Shown one piece after another: positions 45,135 to 54,726 of a stretch of DNA of 64,000 nucleotides. This DNA comes from Centroberyx gerrardi (taxonomy: Eukaryota; Chordata; Actinopteri; Beryciformes; Berycidae). The stretch's first letter is position 1, and every line of letters starts with the position of its first letter. The position numbers and the translations under genes are program-made. The stretch lies in assembly GCF_048128805.1 (NCBI RefSeq), contig NC_136017.1:11496807-11560806 (forward strand), read 5' to 3'. A model generated the notes under the pieces. It worked only from the letters and a program-made list of their open reading frames with translations, searched no databases and was not told the DNA's origin.

Positions 45135-47069
45135 GTGCAATGATTTAGCATATATGTGAGTCAGTTTCCAAACTGCTGTGTATTCTTTTGGGAAATAAAT
45201 GACCAAGGGTTCAGTGTTTCTAACTATAAAGGATCTAATATGTATAAGTGTTACCATTTTATCAACCACAGACTTAAAAGTGGCCAGAATTTGTTTTGAT
45301 TTTGTACTATTAATCATTTTGTAAGAATAGGTATAACTTATTGAATGTTGGATATCTCATGGGAATGAAACTTTTCATATGATCCTTTGATTTGATTGAT
45401 TTTGCACAAATGAACAGTAGATTAGAATATAAGATCTATCTACTAGTTCTAGACCATACATGTTACGAACAAGTCTTCAATTGTGTCATTTACTACTCTG
45501 AACGTTTTCCTTCCTATCTTGCTTCTCTCTAGCCAGTGGCCATCTTGAAAACAAATCCAAAATGAAGTCAAGTGGTACTCAGTATTTGTTTGAGCATTTT
45601 CCATCTGACTGGATGAGAAGAACCTGAAAACTGCAAAGCAATTATACTGGAACAGAATAAGATGGTGTCACCTAAAATAATTCATACTACAGAGCAGATC
45701 TGTGCCACATAACATTTGCAAATACTATTCATTATTGTTATTAGAAAGTATTTGTAAGTCGGTTTAGTTTACTTTTCTGTAATTGGGAAACACACCAGAC
45801 ACTTTCTAAACTGTCCTGATGAGGCAAATCTGCTACTCCAAGCAGGTTGAAACAAATATTAAGAATAATGTGAATATGTTGTGTAAGGCAGGTTTGCTAC
45901 AGAGTTAATTGGAGTGTGATGCACAGTATGGGAGGCAGGACAGGACATCAGTTGATACCAATAATCAACTGATGATCAATAATGGTGACTTTTTGATTTT
46001 AGTTGAAAACCACCAATGTTAAAATGAAAAAAACAGAGAAATGTCATCTCTTCCTTATCACTGCAGTGAAACACGCACAGTAAGCGAGCCGACATCACCC
46101 CATCGTGACAATAACATTTTATTTTGCCCTGCAGACAGACTTCATAAGATCTGCTCTTGTTGTGGAAATAGCTTGTGAGCTCTGTTAGTTAGCAGTAATC
46201 TGGCTCCATCGTGGCCCACGTCTAGATGATTTATGATGTTTTGGTCCTGCTGCTGTGTTCCCTGGCCCAGCAGTCTGCTGCCGCCATTAGTGCCAACACT
46301 TACTGCTGATTCTGGTCCTGAAAATCAAACGAGCATTTGTCACATTGGGAGTGCCATTAGAGTCCATTAGGGGATGATATTGGGAACATGTAAGACTTTC
46401 AAGCCAAGATCATAACTTTGGATTCGATCCAATCAGTGTAAGGAACAATCATCTTTCATCCCTTATGAAGAAGAACTATACTAATTGTATAATAAATTTT
46501 AGAAGGATACTATACAAGCTCACACTATAACTGCAAGTCCCTGTAGGAATTTTAAAGCAGTATTATACTGATACCATAGGATGTACCATAAAGTATGGTA
46601 AGGTCACTATAAACTCACTATGGACATACACTCTAAGTCCCTATAGGAATATTATAGGAATATTATAGTGATTTTTGTTTGTGTGGGATTCAAAAGGGGA
46701 ATAGCCTAATTGCACTTGATTGACATGATTTAGTCTGAAACACGGTGAACTCATTCAGGGAAGGTCATGTTTTTTGTTGGCTCTATATAAATCAATATTT
46801 CTTGTAGGGTTTTCTTCCACAGGCCTCACTGGAATGAATTACAACAGCGACACCTGCTGTCATGTATCGGAACAGCAGTTCAGCCTCTTGTGTCTCACAC
46901 GGAACTCTTCAGCCTCCTACTTCAGTTCCTCTCCGGACCAAAATCCGAGTTGTACACGAAACAGGCATGGCGTCCTTCAGCTGGAATCTGTAACAGACGT
47001 GTATCCCTGTATTATTCTGTGTCCAATTTCTGTTATTTTTGAATGTAGTTTTGTAAATATTTTTTCATA
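45135..47069. other. rap2a-mrpl39 intergenic region
   Basis: No gene recognised. Contains a degenerate GACCTGGGTCAAAT-family copy (about 45711-45880), a perfect 11-bp inverted repeat (cagttgat..atcaactg) near 45945-45973, and a local repeat with aagtccctgtaggaat / aagtccctataggaat (46530-46680). mrpl39 promoter/5'UTR must occupy its last few hundred bases; no CpG island or TATA box is evident. Confidence 0.5.
45711..45880. mobile_element. GACCTGGGTCAAAT-family MITE, degraded copy
   Basis: Contains catttgcaaatactattc and agcaggttgaaacaaat in the expected order; ends not preserved. Confidence 0.45.
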
Positions 47070-47106
47070 ATGGCGTGCAGGACCGTGTGTCAAGTTATCC
47101 AGCGCC
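47070..47106 (+). CDS. mrpl39: mrpl39 exon 1
   Basis: ATG at 47070; encodes MACRTVCQVIQR plus one base; donor C/GTAAGT. Phase 1 fits the next exon (C + GC = Arg). Chosen because it gives a presequence-like start, a strong Kozak context and the correct phase; no transcript evidence. Confidence 0.8.
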
Positions 47107-50100
47107 GTAAGTAACGTCAGCCTTACCTGCTTAGCATTAGCATGTGAGCTAGCTAAGTTATAATGACAGGTTGTAGCTTTAATACTAGTCTGGAGAAATG
47201 ATCCTGCCATGAGATGAACACAGGTCCTTAAAATGTCTTGAATTGTATTAGTGAAACCCAAGGCCTTAAAATGTTATACATACACGAATACAACTAAATA
47301 AAGCATTTGAAGTTTCAAATTCACCAGTAGAGTGTTGGTAATACTGCGGTACTCCGGTGAGAAAGCAGCCCAGTCACCCAGACTTATATTCTGATAGTCA
47401 TTCATTTTCACATTTAGTCCAATTTGTGTTATGTTCCATTCTAATTGGCAATGAAAAAGCCTTACAAAGCCTTAACTGTAACCTGATGACACTTGCAGAC
47501 AGCCTGTACACACATGAACATGACCTTGGAGGATGAAGCTGAATGTATCATAATAAGTTGTTGTAACCGTCACACTGGTGCCGCCAAATCGTTTTTGTCG
47601 TGTATCATGTCCTTAGACCCAGCTAAACCAGGCTCTTACCTAAGGACTCCATGACTAGCAAACCTTTGTAGTTACTATTGGCAGTATGTTTCAAATGTGC
47701 AGAGCACATACACTGATATGAATGAGAAACCCTAGATGGATCAATGTCATTTATCTACAATATTGGACCAAGAAGAGGGCTGTTGTGCAGATAAATTGCT
47801 GTAATCCAGAACATTTTACTAGGATTTAGGATTTAGTTGTTTCTTATATATACGATATAACATACTGTATATGAATAAATTCTTTATTTTTGTGTCATGC
47901 CACACTGGTGGCTCATCCGACATGACGTGCACCTTTATAGATTAGCGCAAAACTCCCAGTTACATTGCACAAAAATGCTTTGTCCGCAAAATACAATCCA
48001 TATAAGAGACAAAGAAGGAAAGAAAGACAGAGTGTGTACAAACATGACCATTACATTTATACCCACACATACATAGTGTATGCATACATAAACAGTCACA
48101 TATCTACATGTAGTCATGCATGCATACACATATGCATAAAATTATATATGTATATTAATACGAAAGAGAACAGCAAACATTTATCGTTTTGTTCATACAA
48201 TACTGGACTCCTCATTTCCCGAGCTTTCTCCAAATAGTCTGCTAAACCAAATATCTCATGTTCAAACAATATATGTTTAGACTGATGTAAATCTTAATGG
48301 CATTAAATTATAGTACATGGTAGTAAGTAATAGTAACCTGATATAAGTTATATGAGGATAGGCTCTTTTATGGAAAAAAGTATACATCTAACATTTGTTG
48401 CCTTGATGGGAATCATCAGTGTATCTGCTATCGTGTTTGCTCCTGTTTTTTCCCACCTATCCTGCCTCTCTGTGTGGATCCATCCATCCATCCATCCATC
48501 CTCTCTCCTCTCCAGGCTTGGCATCTACCGCAGCAGCCGTGCGTCCACCGGCCGCCGAGGTCCACAGCCAGCGCAACGCAGTCTTCTCCAGAGAGCAGGC
48601 CAGGCAGCGCGCTCTGTACCCCCGCGTCGAGAAGATCGAGGTGGCCATGCAAGGCCCGGGGCTGGACGGCACGCTGCTGGTCATGAACAGAGGAATGTCC
48701 ACCCCGCTCAGCTGTGCCAGACGTGAGTGAAGGAGGGAGGGAGGTGATGAGAATGGGGTTGAGCCTGTACGCTTTTCTGCCTTGAATCTGCGTAGAAACG
48801 CACACACACACGAGAGGGGAATCTGTGTGGGGGAGCAGGGAACATGTTTCACCCCACATTGTATAAGGAAAACAAGGGCTATTACAATGAATGTTGCATT
48901 TGCTCTTCATTGTGTTTATGTATGTTTTTGCTCATTGAATTAACAAATTGCTTAGCTTCCTCTGTTCTCTAGCCTCTCCCTCTCTGAAGTGTACAGACTA
49001 TAGAGCATTCATTTTTCAAGATAGCTATCTATAATATTTTTAAACATCAGTATGTCAATGCCAAATTAATTGTGATACTTTGGTATTAACAACGAAATGA
49101 AACCATGGCGGAGACGATTGGTAGCCTCCGTCTCACACCAGTGCTGTTGTTAGTGTTAGTGTTTCTCAAAATTAAGACCACATTTCCCATAAACCCTGCC
49201 GCAAAGAGGATGTTGCTACTTGTCCCACTTCCCCTCCCTGGTGTCACTCCAAATGCATTTGTTTATTCTTTCGATTTACTGAAGAGGACAAACATGTTGG
49301 AAGTGATTATTCCTTCAGCCTGTCACTCCTTCCATCATCTGCCATTGGAAGAAACTCTGAAACCTTTAGCTCCGTTTGTGTTTATTGATGTTAAAAAGCT
49401 ACATGTTGCACTTTGAAATAAAGAGTTGTTTTGTACTCAGAAGATTCCTGTGTGTTTCCCTCAGACCTGACAGAGTACCATGTGAGCACCTCGGCCCTGG
49501 CCCTGGTGGACGGGGAGCTGTGGCCCCTCCACCAGCCCCTCACCCACTCCTGCTCCCTCTCCCTGCTCACCTTCAAAGACGCTGACCCATCGCTGGTCAA
49601 CCAGGTACTGATGACCGCACAGAACCATTCATATTTTATACATCAACAAACCAGGTAGGAATACAGCTTTTAGGTCATGAAGTGCTTTGACTTAGTTATG
49701 GAAGTGTACTTTAACCGAGACACTGAACCGCTAACTTCATTGTGAGTCAGTCTGGAGTCTGGTGTCAGTGCTAAATGGTAAATATCCAGATGGATGTAAA
49801 GGCGTTAAAGCCACCATCTACACCATAAATCACATTTGCATACAATGAATTCACATACAGCAGAAACTGGGTCAAGTCAGGCATCTGCTGCCTGTCTTTG
49901 CATTGTGTTTTCCTCCATCAGTCTCAGCTGTTAACTTTATTCCAACAAGTTTACTCATATACACTCTTGTCTTTCCCTCAGGCCTACTGGCGCTCCTGTG
50001 CCGCCCTGCTAGGCCAGGTGCTCGAGACCGCCTTCAAGGATGACTTTGTTGTGGAGCTGCTCTCCACGCCGGAGGTGCCAGGTACAGGAGTTTCTCTTCA

Positions 50101-51311
50101 TGATCGGGTCACATGATCAACGTGATCACCAACCACTGCCTTAGCTGTGCGCTGCTCATTTGATTCCACCTTTATTTCCGGTGAACCTTCCCTGTCTCTC
50201 CCTGCAGTCACTTCAGGAGCCTTCTGCTGTGATGTGGTGCTCGACGCTCAGCTAGACTCATGGACTCCCTCCGAGGCGAGTGTGTGTGTGTGTGTGTGTG
50301 TGTGCACAAAACTCTATTCAGCCTCTGCACTCATTAGTTTGTTTCCATTCCTAAGCAAACTCCTGAGATGTCCTTTCCATTCAGCCTTTCTAATTCAATA
50401 CAACATAATTCACTTAAAAATACTTGTAAAGAAAGTTGGAAAGCCAGCTATAGATAGCCAGGCTGTTTGGCAGAGACGATGCTTTTTGTATCTTCAAATG
50501 TCCTTAAGTCATAGTGAACCTCTATAATATCTCTTATGTAAATTCTAGTTTAGTTTAGGAAATTCAAATAAAGCATTTTAATGTGTGTCTGTGTGTGGGA
50601 GTGTGAGGAAGAGAGGCAACAGGTACGTCCATAAAATAGTGCATGTGTATTACAGTGTGAATTTTCATTATCACCTATATTTCATAGGTGATAATGAAAA
50701 TTCACACTGTAATACTGTAATACTGTTGAGAACTGTTTGTCCTTAGAGGTTTCTAGGGAGGAATAAATCAGTCACGCTACTTAAATCTGTGAATGTGTTG
50801 ATGATAATTATCGGTTTAATAGTCCCTCGGATCGCAGAAGCCTGAGGATGCAGGACTAATGTGTTTGGGAGTGTAAAGCGGTGTTTCCATTTCTCTCCCC
50901 AGGAGTCGTTGCGCTCTCTGACCCGACGTGCCCAGCAGCTGATCCACCAGGACCTGGCCTGGGAGCCTCTGGAGGTGGCGCCCCCTGTGGCCCTGGAGGT
51001 CTTCTCACACAGCAGGTAGGCTGTCTGGCTGTCTGGCAGGTTAATAAACACCTGCAGCTCTGTCTACTGCTGGGTTTCCTTCATACCTCTTTTTCCACTG
51101 CTTTGTCTTTCTCTCTTTGTACCTTTCTTTTTCTGTCTTTATTCCTCTGTCTTTCTTCTTCTGTCTCCGTCTTTCTGTGCATCTCTATCTTTCATTTTCT
51201 CTCTGTATCCTCCCTTCTTAGCATGGCCATGCTCAGAAATACAAGATATCTCTAATAGTTTGTCTGCAGCATCTACTCTGACTTACTTTTTCAAATACAA
51301 CAATTAATGAT

Positions 51312-51381
<70 letters not shown>

Positions 51382-52583
51382 GCTCTCTCTCTCTCTGTCT
51401 CTCGCCCCAGGTGTAAACAGGAAGAGGTGGAACAGAAGGCAGCACAGAGCCCCAAAGGCACAGTGATGCTCCACAGGTGACACACTTTTTAAGAAATCCT
51501 CACGTTTCCTATTACCAATTTCCAATGTGCTCTCATTCACAAATGTATCTACACGTACCCTTTGTTTACTACTGTTTATCACAAACACCCACAATTCACT
51601 GCAAAAAGTTACATTGGTACCTCACCTATACACTCCCAAACTAAGCATACAAACATAGGAATTCCTCTCCACCTTCCTCTTCTTCTTGCTCTAACACTGT
51701 CATTGCTTCCCTAGATGCGGTGACCATGTGTTGTTGAGCGGGGGCCCCCTGGTGGCCAGGACGGGCCTGTGCTCCCAGTACGAGGTGACGGCCCTCCACA
51801 GCCTGGGACAGGGGCCCTGGGGCCTGCACCGCCGCGCTCAGGGCCTCTCCCTGCCTCTGCAGCTACAGGTAGGGACATGTGTGTGGATTGGTATGTGTGT
51901 GTTTTAGTATATTTCAGGGTCCAAATGTCCCCACAAGAATAGAACAACTGAAAAAGCGGTCACTTGCAAGGACTGTTTGTATGACTTCATTAGGAAAAGG
52001 CTCATATTTTAGAGCGCTAACCCCCAAAAAGTCATTAGTCTGGGTTTCAGTGCAGTTTTAATGTCACTTGATCTAAATGCTGCTTCAGAGGTTTTCCCCT
52101 CTGCCAAGAATAGAATTGCGGAAGAAATGCTGACTGCTTGTAATTTTTTGGCATGAAAAGTGTCAAATACAAAGATATTGAATATCAGCACAGAATATCA
52201 GATATCGGCGACTTCAGTGTAAAAATATTGCCTGCAAAACCCTTGTCAGTCGGGTCCCTGCTGTATATACAATTACAGTTGTGTTACACAATTTCCATCG
52301 GATCCTTCTGATGCATTTGTGTGTGTTGCACTTTTCCCTTGTGCTGAATGTGGGGTCCTGCGGGTGCTGCGCTGTGGGTGCCTGTGTGTTAGCCGTCAAA
52401 ATGTCCTTGCAGCTTATTTTGCTTGCCGAATAAAGTGATTCTCTTTCTGATGCTAGAAGTGTTGTCACGGAGCAAAAAAAAAGGGAAATTGAATGACATT
52501 ATGTTCTCCTTCCGCTATCAAAGCTTGTCGTGTAATTGCACAATATCTGTAATTCGTTGGAGGCTGCATGTGCCTCCTAGTCA

Positions 52584-52626
<43 letters not shown>

Positions 52627-54653
52627 CAGGCTCATCACACAGTGTGGAGGAAACTGAGGCAGAGGGCAGAGAAACCGGTAAGAACCTACATCTCAGTTTT
52701 TCGACTTCAGACTCCCGTCCAAGATCGCGAGCATCAAAGCTGAAGCGGTGCGGCCGGCCCGGGAGGGGCGTCGGCGTCAGGGGGCATCGGCCCGGACGCC
52801 GGATACTAGTCCAAACGCTGTCTGCTCCACATTCGGCCTTGCCCAGTCCCAGGCTGCAGTCTGCACTTGAAATCTCACAAGACAGTCAGAGGTTATAATT
52901 GAACATTTAGGCTATTTTTAAATTCTTCTTATGTATATTTTGGCGAACACAAAGAGAGGAGACGGTGATGTAGTCTCCAGGAAAATCAGGTCTCATCCTC
53001 CTCGAAGGACGCTGTTTCTGAACTCCACATCAAAGCAGCAGACATTAACTCAAGATCCAAGGAAGAAAGTATTTTTAAACCTCTTCAGGTCCGAGACTCT
53101 TATATTTTTACTTTGTACGTCAGCACACTTAGATTGATGCAAAACTGATTCCGCTCTGAGCATAACCGGGCTTGACTTCGGCACTGGAGGAGAAGCATAA
53201 ATTCTTCAAATTTAAACTAGGCTGCGAGTTAATTTTGGATGGAGTCATCTAGGCGAAATATATTTTGCTGCAGCCTTTTCTGGCATTCTCAGTGCATCAC
53301 TGACTGCGTAATGAAAAAAAAAAAAAATGAAAAAGTACTCATTAATAGACACACTTGATTTGGCAACTGATGACATAGTGTGCTGTGTGGCCTACATTTC
53401 ATTTTCGTATTCAAATGCAGTTATTGAAGGAATTGAAACGGCACAAAAGTAAGCAGGGGAAAAGAGACGTAGATTAAGAGTGGAGAATAGTTGAATCGCC
53501 CCTTTCCGGCACTCATCCTCTTCTCTCTGTGGGTTTTTACAAGCATAGGGTTAGTATAGACATGGCAGACTGCTGCAGGAGTGGGTTGACATCAGTTTTA
53601 TGGTTTTAGAGGAAATGGCACCATGTTATTAGCTGACATTCATTCTACATTTACATTAATGTCAATGCTGCTCCTCTGAACTCCAACTTGTGTCCTCTGC
53701 CCTTTTCTTGGGACTGCAGATGAAAAGTACCAGTTTGAATTGTAGTTTGCAAACCTTGGGGAACATAATTGCTTCCTGCCCATGTTAAGTAGAATATATT
53801 TGACTTAATTGCTTAAAGGGAAAATCCACCCTAAAACTGCTGTTGCCGATGTACCTTGCACTTCTGGGCCTATATCGTTATTTGGTGGTGTATTTTTGGG
53901 ATTCCTGTGGATAAATGGGCAAACTTAAACAACGTGATGTGATGTGATGCTGATATTTCCAGCACTGCTACAATGGAGTTTGATAGGAGAACATTTTTCA
54001 AAGATCGAAAACATCAACAGTAAACGTCAGGATTTGGTGTCAGTCCCTCAGAATCAAAGAGCGAGGGCTTCTTTCTAGAGCCGTCATTTTGCACCAAGAG
54101 ACGTTCAACAATCACACAGGGAGAAATCCATCGTAGAAGAGGCAGAGAGACCAATTTCTCCACTGACAGCAGCCTCAATAGACCAGAATGCACTGCAGCC
54201 ACAAGACACCACACTCAATTTTTCTCGACTGGAAAACCTTGCTCTCTCACTCTCTCGCTTTTAATATGCTAACGCTGCTGCTCATCCACCTAACATGTTA
54301 AACCAACAGCTGGATGAAGCAAGCACAGGCATGTTCTCTGAGGGTTGTCAAAAGGCATTCTGGGAAATGTAGGAAATCACTAACTGAAGTAGAAGTGGAC
54401 GAGGCAGGTTGAGGGAAAGTGGGTACAACAAAAAAATAAATGACATTTCATCTCAAAATAACTCCTGGAATGCACTGAACATCACAGATTGCTTAAACAT
54501 AACAGTGTAAGAATATCTGAGGGTGGATTTATCTTCTTCCATCTGTCTACAATCAGTCTGTTTCTGTTTTTTCCGCAGGTTGAGGTGCCGAGAGCCGATG
54601 AAGCGACTCCACCCTCTCCCGCTGACTCAGCTCCTCCCCCAGCCGCCCAGTAA
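47070..54653 (+). CDS. mrpl39: mitochondrial large ribosomal subunit protein mL39 (mrpl39), 10 exons
   Basis: Structural protein of the mitochondrial 39S subunit, related to the N-terminal part of threonyl-tRNA synthetase but without catalysis. Ten exons join in frame to 335 residues (human 338). Residues 1-26 (MACRTVCQVIQRRLASTAAA...) are Arg/Ala-rich without acidic residues, fitting a mitochondrial presequence. A TGS-like region follows (EKIEVAMQGPG, LVMNRGMSTPLSCA, LALVDGELWPLHQPLT, LTFKDADP), then the editing-domain-like part (YWRSCAALLGQVLETAFKDD, SGAFCCDVVLD, PLEVAPPVALEVFSHSR). Alignment to recalled human MRPL39 is continuous, including FKDxDP..VN, AYWRSCA and VLDxxLDxWxP. ATG 47070 has A at -3 and G at +4. 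Confidence 0.94.
47107..48515 (+). other. mrpl39: mrpl39 intron 1
   Basis: AT-rich, no exon seen; the (CATC)n run is at its 3' end. Confidence 0.6.
48516..48722 (+). CDS. mrpl39: mrpl39 exon 2
   Basis: 207 nt, RLASTAAAVRPPAAEVHSQR then REQARQRALYPRVEKIEV; donor GTGAGT. Acceptor ctctccag follows a (CATC)n run at 48480-48500. Contains the conserved ARQ..L.PR.EKIEV motif of mL39. Confidence 0.93.
48723..49464 (+). other. mrpl39 intron 2 with a 103-codon open frame
   Basis: A frame at 49105-49416 starts in a strong Kozak context (accATGG), has a hydrophobic N-terminal stretch (LTPVLLLVLVFLKI) and its TGA abuts AATAAA (49417-49422). I do not recognise it; chance or repeat origin is most likely. 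Confidence 0.3.
49465..49604 (+). CDS. mrpl39: mrpl39 exon 3
   Basis: 140 nt; encodes HLTEYHVSTSALALVDGELW through LLTFKDADPSLVNQ. Donor GTACTG. TGS-like region. Confidence 0.94.
49982..50081 (+). CDS. mrpl39: mrpl39 exon 4
   Basis: 100 nt; AYWRSCAALLGQVLETAFKD to LSTPEVP. Acceptor ttccctcag, donor GTACAG. Confidence 0.94.
50208..50275 (+). CDS. mrpl39: mrpl39 exon 5, followed by a GC-type donor
   Basis: 68 nt; VTSGAFCCDVVLDAQLDSWT then PSE. To join in frame with exon 6 (ESLRSLTRRAQ) the donor must be GAG/GCGAGT, a GC-AG intron. A GT four bases on would break the frame. A (TG)n run starts at once inside the intron (50280-50304). Confidence 0.88.
50276..50902 (+). other. mrpl39: mrpl39 intron 5 (GC-AG) with a perfect hairpin
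   Basis: Contains (TG)n at 50280-50304 and the 31-bp hairpin at 50648-50714 described separately. No exon seen. Confidence 0.7.
50648..50714. repeat. perfect 31-bp inverted repeat, 5-nt loop
   Basis: Left arm 50648-50678 begins TATTACAGTGTGAATTTTCA; the right arm 50684-50714 is its exact reverse complement; loop ATTTC. No mismatch on inspection. Lies in mrpl39 intron 5. Could be a recent template-switch event, a mini-MITE or a hairpin RNA source. Confidence 0.95.
50903..51015 (+). CDS. mrpl39: mrpl39 exon 6
   Basis: 113 nt; ESLRSLTRRAQQLIHQDLAW then EPLEVAPPVALEVFSHS. Acceptor tctccccag, donor GTAGGC. Confidence 0.94.
51315..51374. repeat. (CT)n, 60 nt, polypyrimidine tract of mrpl39 exon 7
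   Basis: Pure CT repeat followed by degenerate CT up to the acceptor at 51409-51410. Confidence 0.95.
51411..51476 (+). CDS. mrpl39: mrpl39 exon 7
   Basis: 66 nt; RCKQEEVEQKAAQSPKGTVM LH. A 60-nt (CT)n microsatellite (51315-51374) plus degenerate CT sequence forms its polypyrimidine tract. Donor GTGACA. Confidence 0.92.
51715..51868 (+). CDS. mrpl39: mrpl39 exon 8
   Basis: 154 nt; RCGDHVLLSGGPLVARTGLC, SQYEVTALHSL, RRAQGLSLPLQLQ. Matches the GPLIPRTSICFQYEVSAVH region of human MRPL39. Donor GTAGGG. A fish repeat fragment follows in the intron (about 51902-51950). Confidence 0.94.
51869..52629 (+). other. mrpl39: mrpl39 intron 8
   Basis: Repeat fragment containing aatgtccccacaagaatag (inverse of the ttctatacttgtgaggacc repeat at 61390-61405), otherwise nothing recognised apart from the CT tract at its end. 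Confidence 0.5.
52630..52677 (+). CDS. mrpl39: mrpl39 exon 9
   Basis: 48 nt; AHHTVWRKLRQRAEKP, matching human AHFTIWDKLLERSRK. (TC)n at 52587-52624 serves as the polypyrimidine tract; donor GTAAGA. Confidence 0.92.
52678..54578 (+). other. mrpl39: mrpl39 intron 9
   Basis: GC-rich unassigned patch at 52730-52810, otherwise AT-rich; a MITE copy occupies about 53813-54533. No exon recognised. Confidence 0.55.
53813..54533. mobile_element. TTAA-type MITE, copy 2
   Basis: Begins TTAAAGGGAAAATCCACCC and ends near GAGGGTGGATTTATC; shares the long internal blocks of copy 1 in the same orientation. The 3' TTAA is lost. Sits in mrpl39 intron 9 and ends about 45 nt before exon 10. Confidence 0.75.
54579..54653 (+). 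CDS. mrpl39: mrpl39 exon 10 (C-terminus)
   Basis: 75 nt; VEVPRADEATPPSPADSAPP PAAQ, stop TAA at 54651. The C-terminal tail is poorly conserved and Pro/Ala-rich. A TTAA-type MITE ends about 45 nt upstream of the acceptor ttttccgcag, so the branch point is near or inside MITE sequence. Confidence 0.85.
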   Translation, partial: VEVPRADEATPPSPADSAPPPAAQ

Positions 54654-54720
54654 TGACCCCTGCTTCACCTCACACACACTCATACACACTTTATCATGTA
54701 TCCGCTTGTAATATTTGTTC

Positions 54721-54726
54721 AATAAA
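54721..54726 (+). promoter_or_regulatory. mrpl39: mrpl39 poly(A) signal
   Basis: AATAAA 68 nt after the stop codon, followed by a GT/T-rich stretch. Implies a very short 3'UTR of roughly 90 nt. Confidence 0.8.

Noticed and set aside
48457..48910. Minus-strand frames over mrpl39 exon 2
   Set aside because: Antisense shadows of a GC-rich exon, with the (CATC)n run giving a Trp/Met/Asp/Gly repeat.
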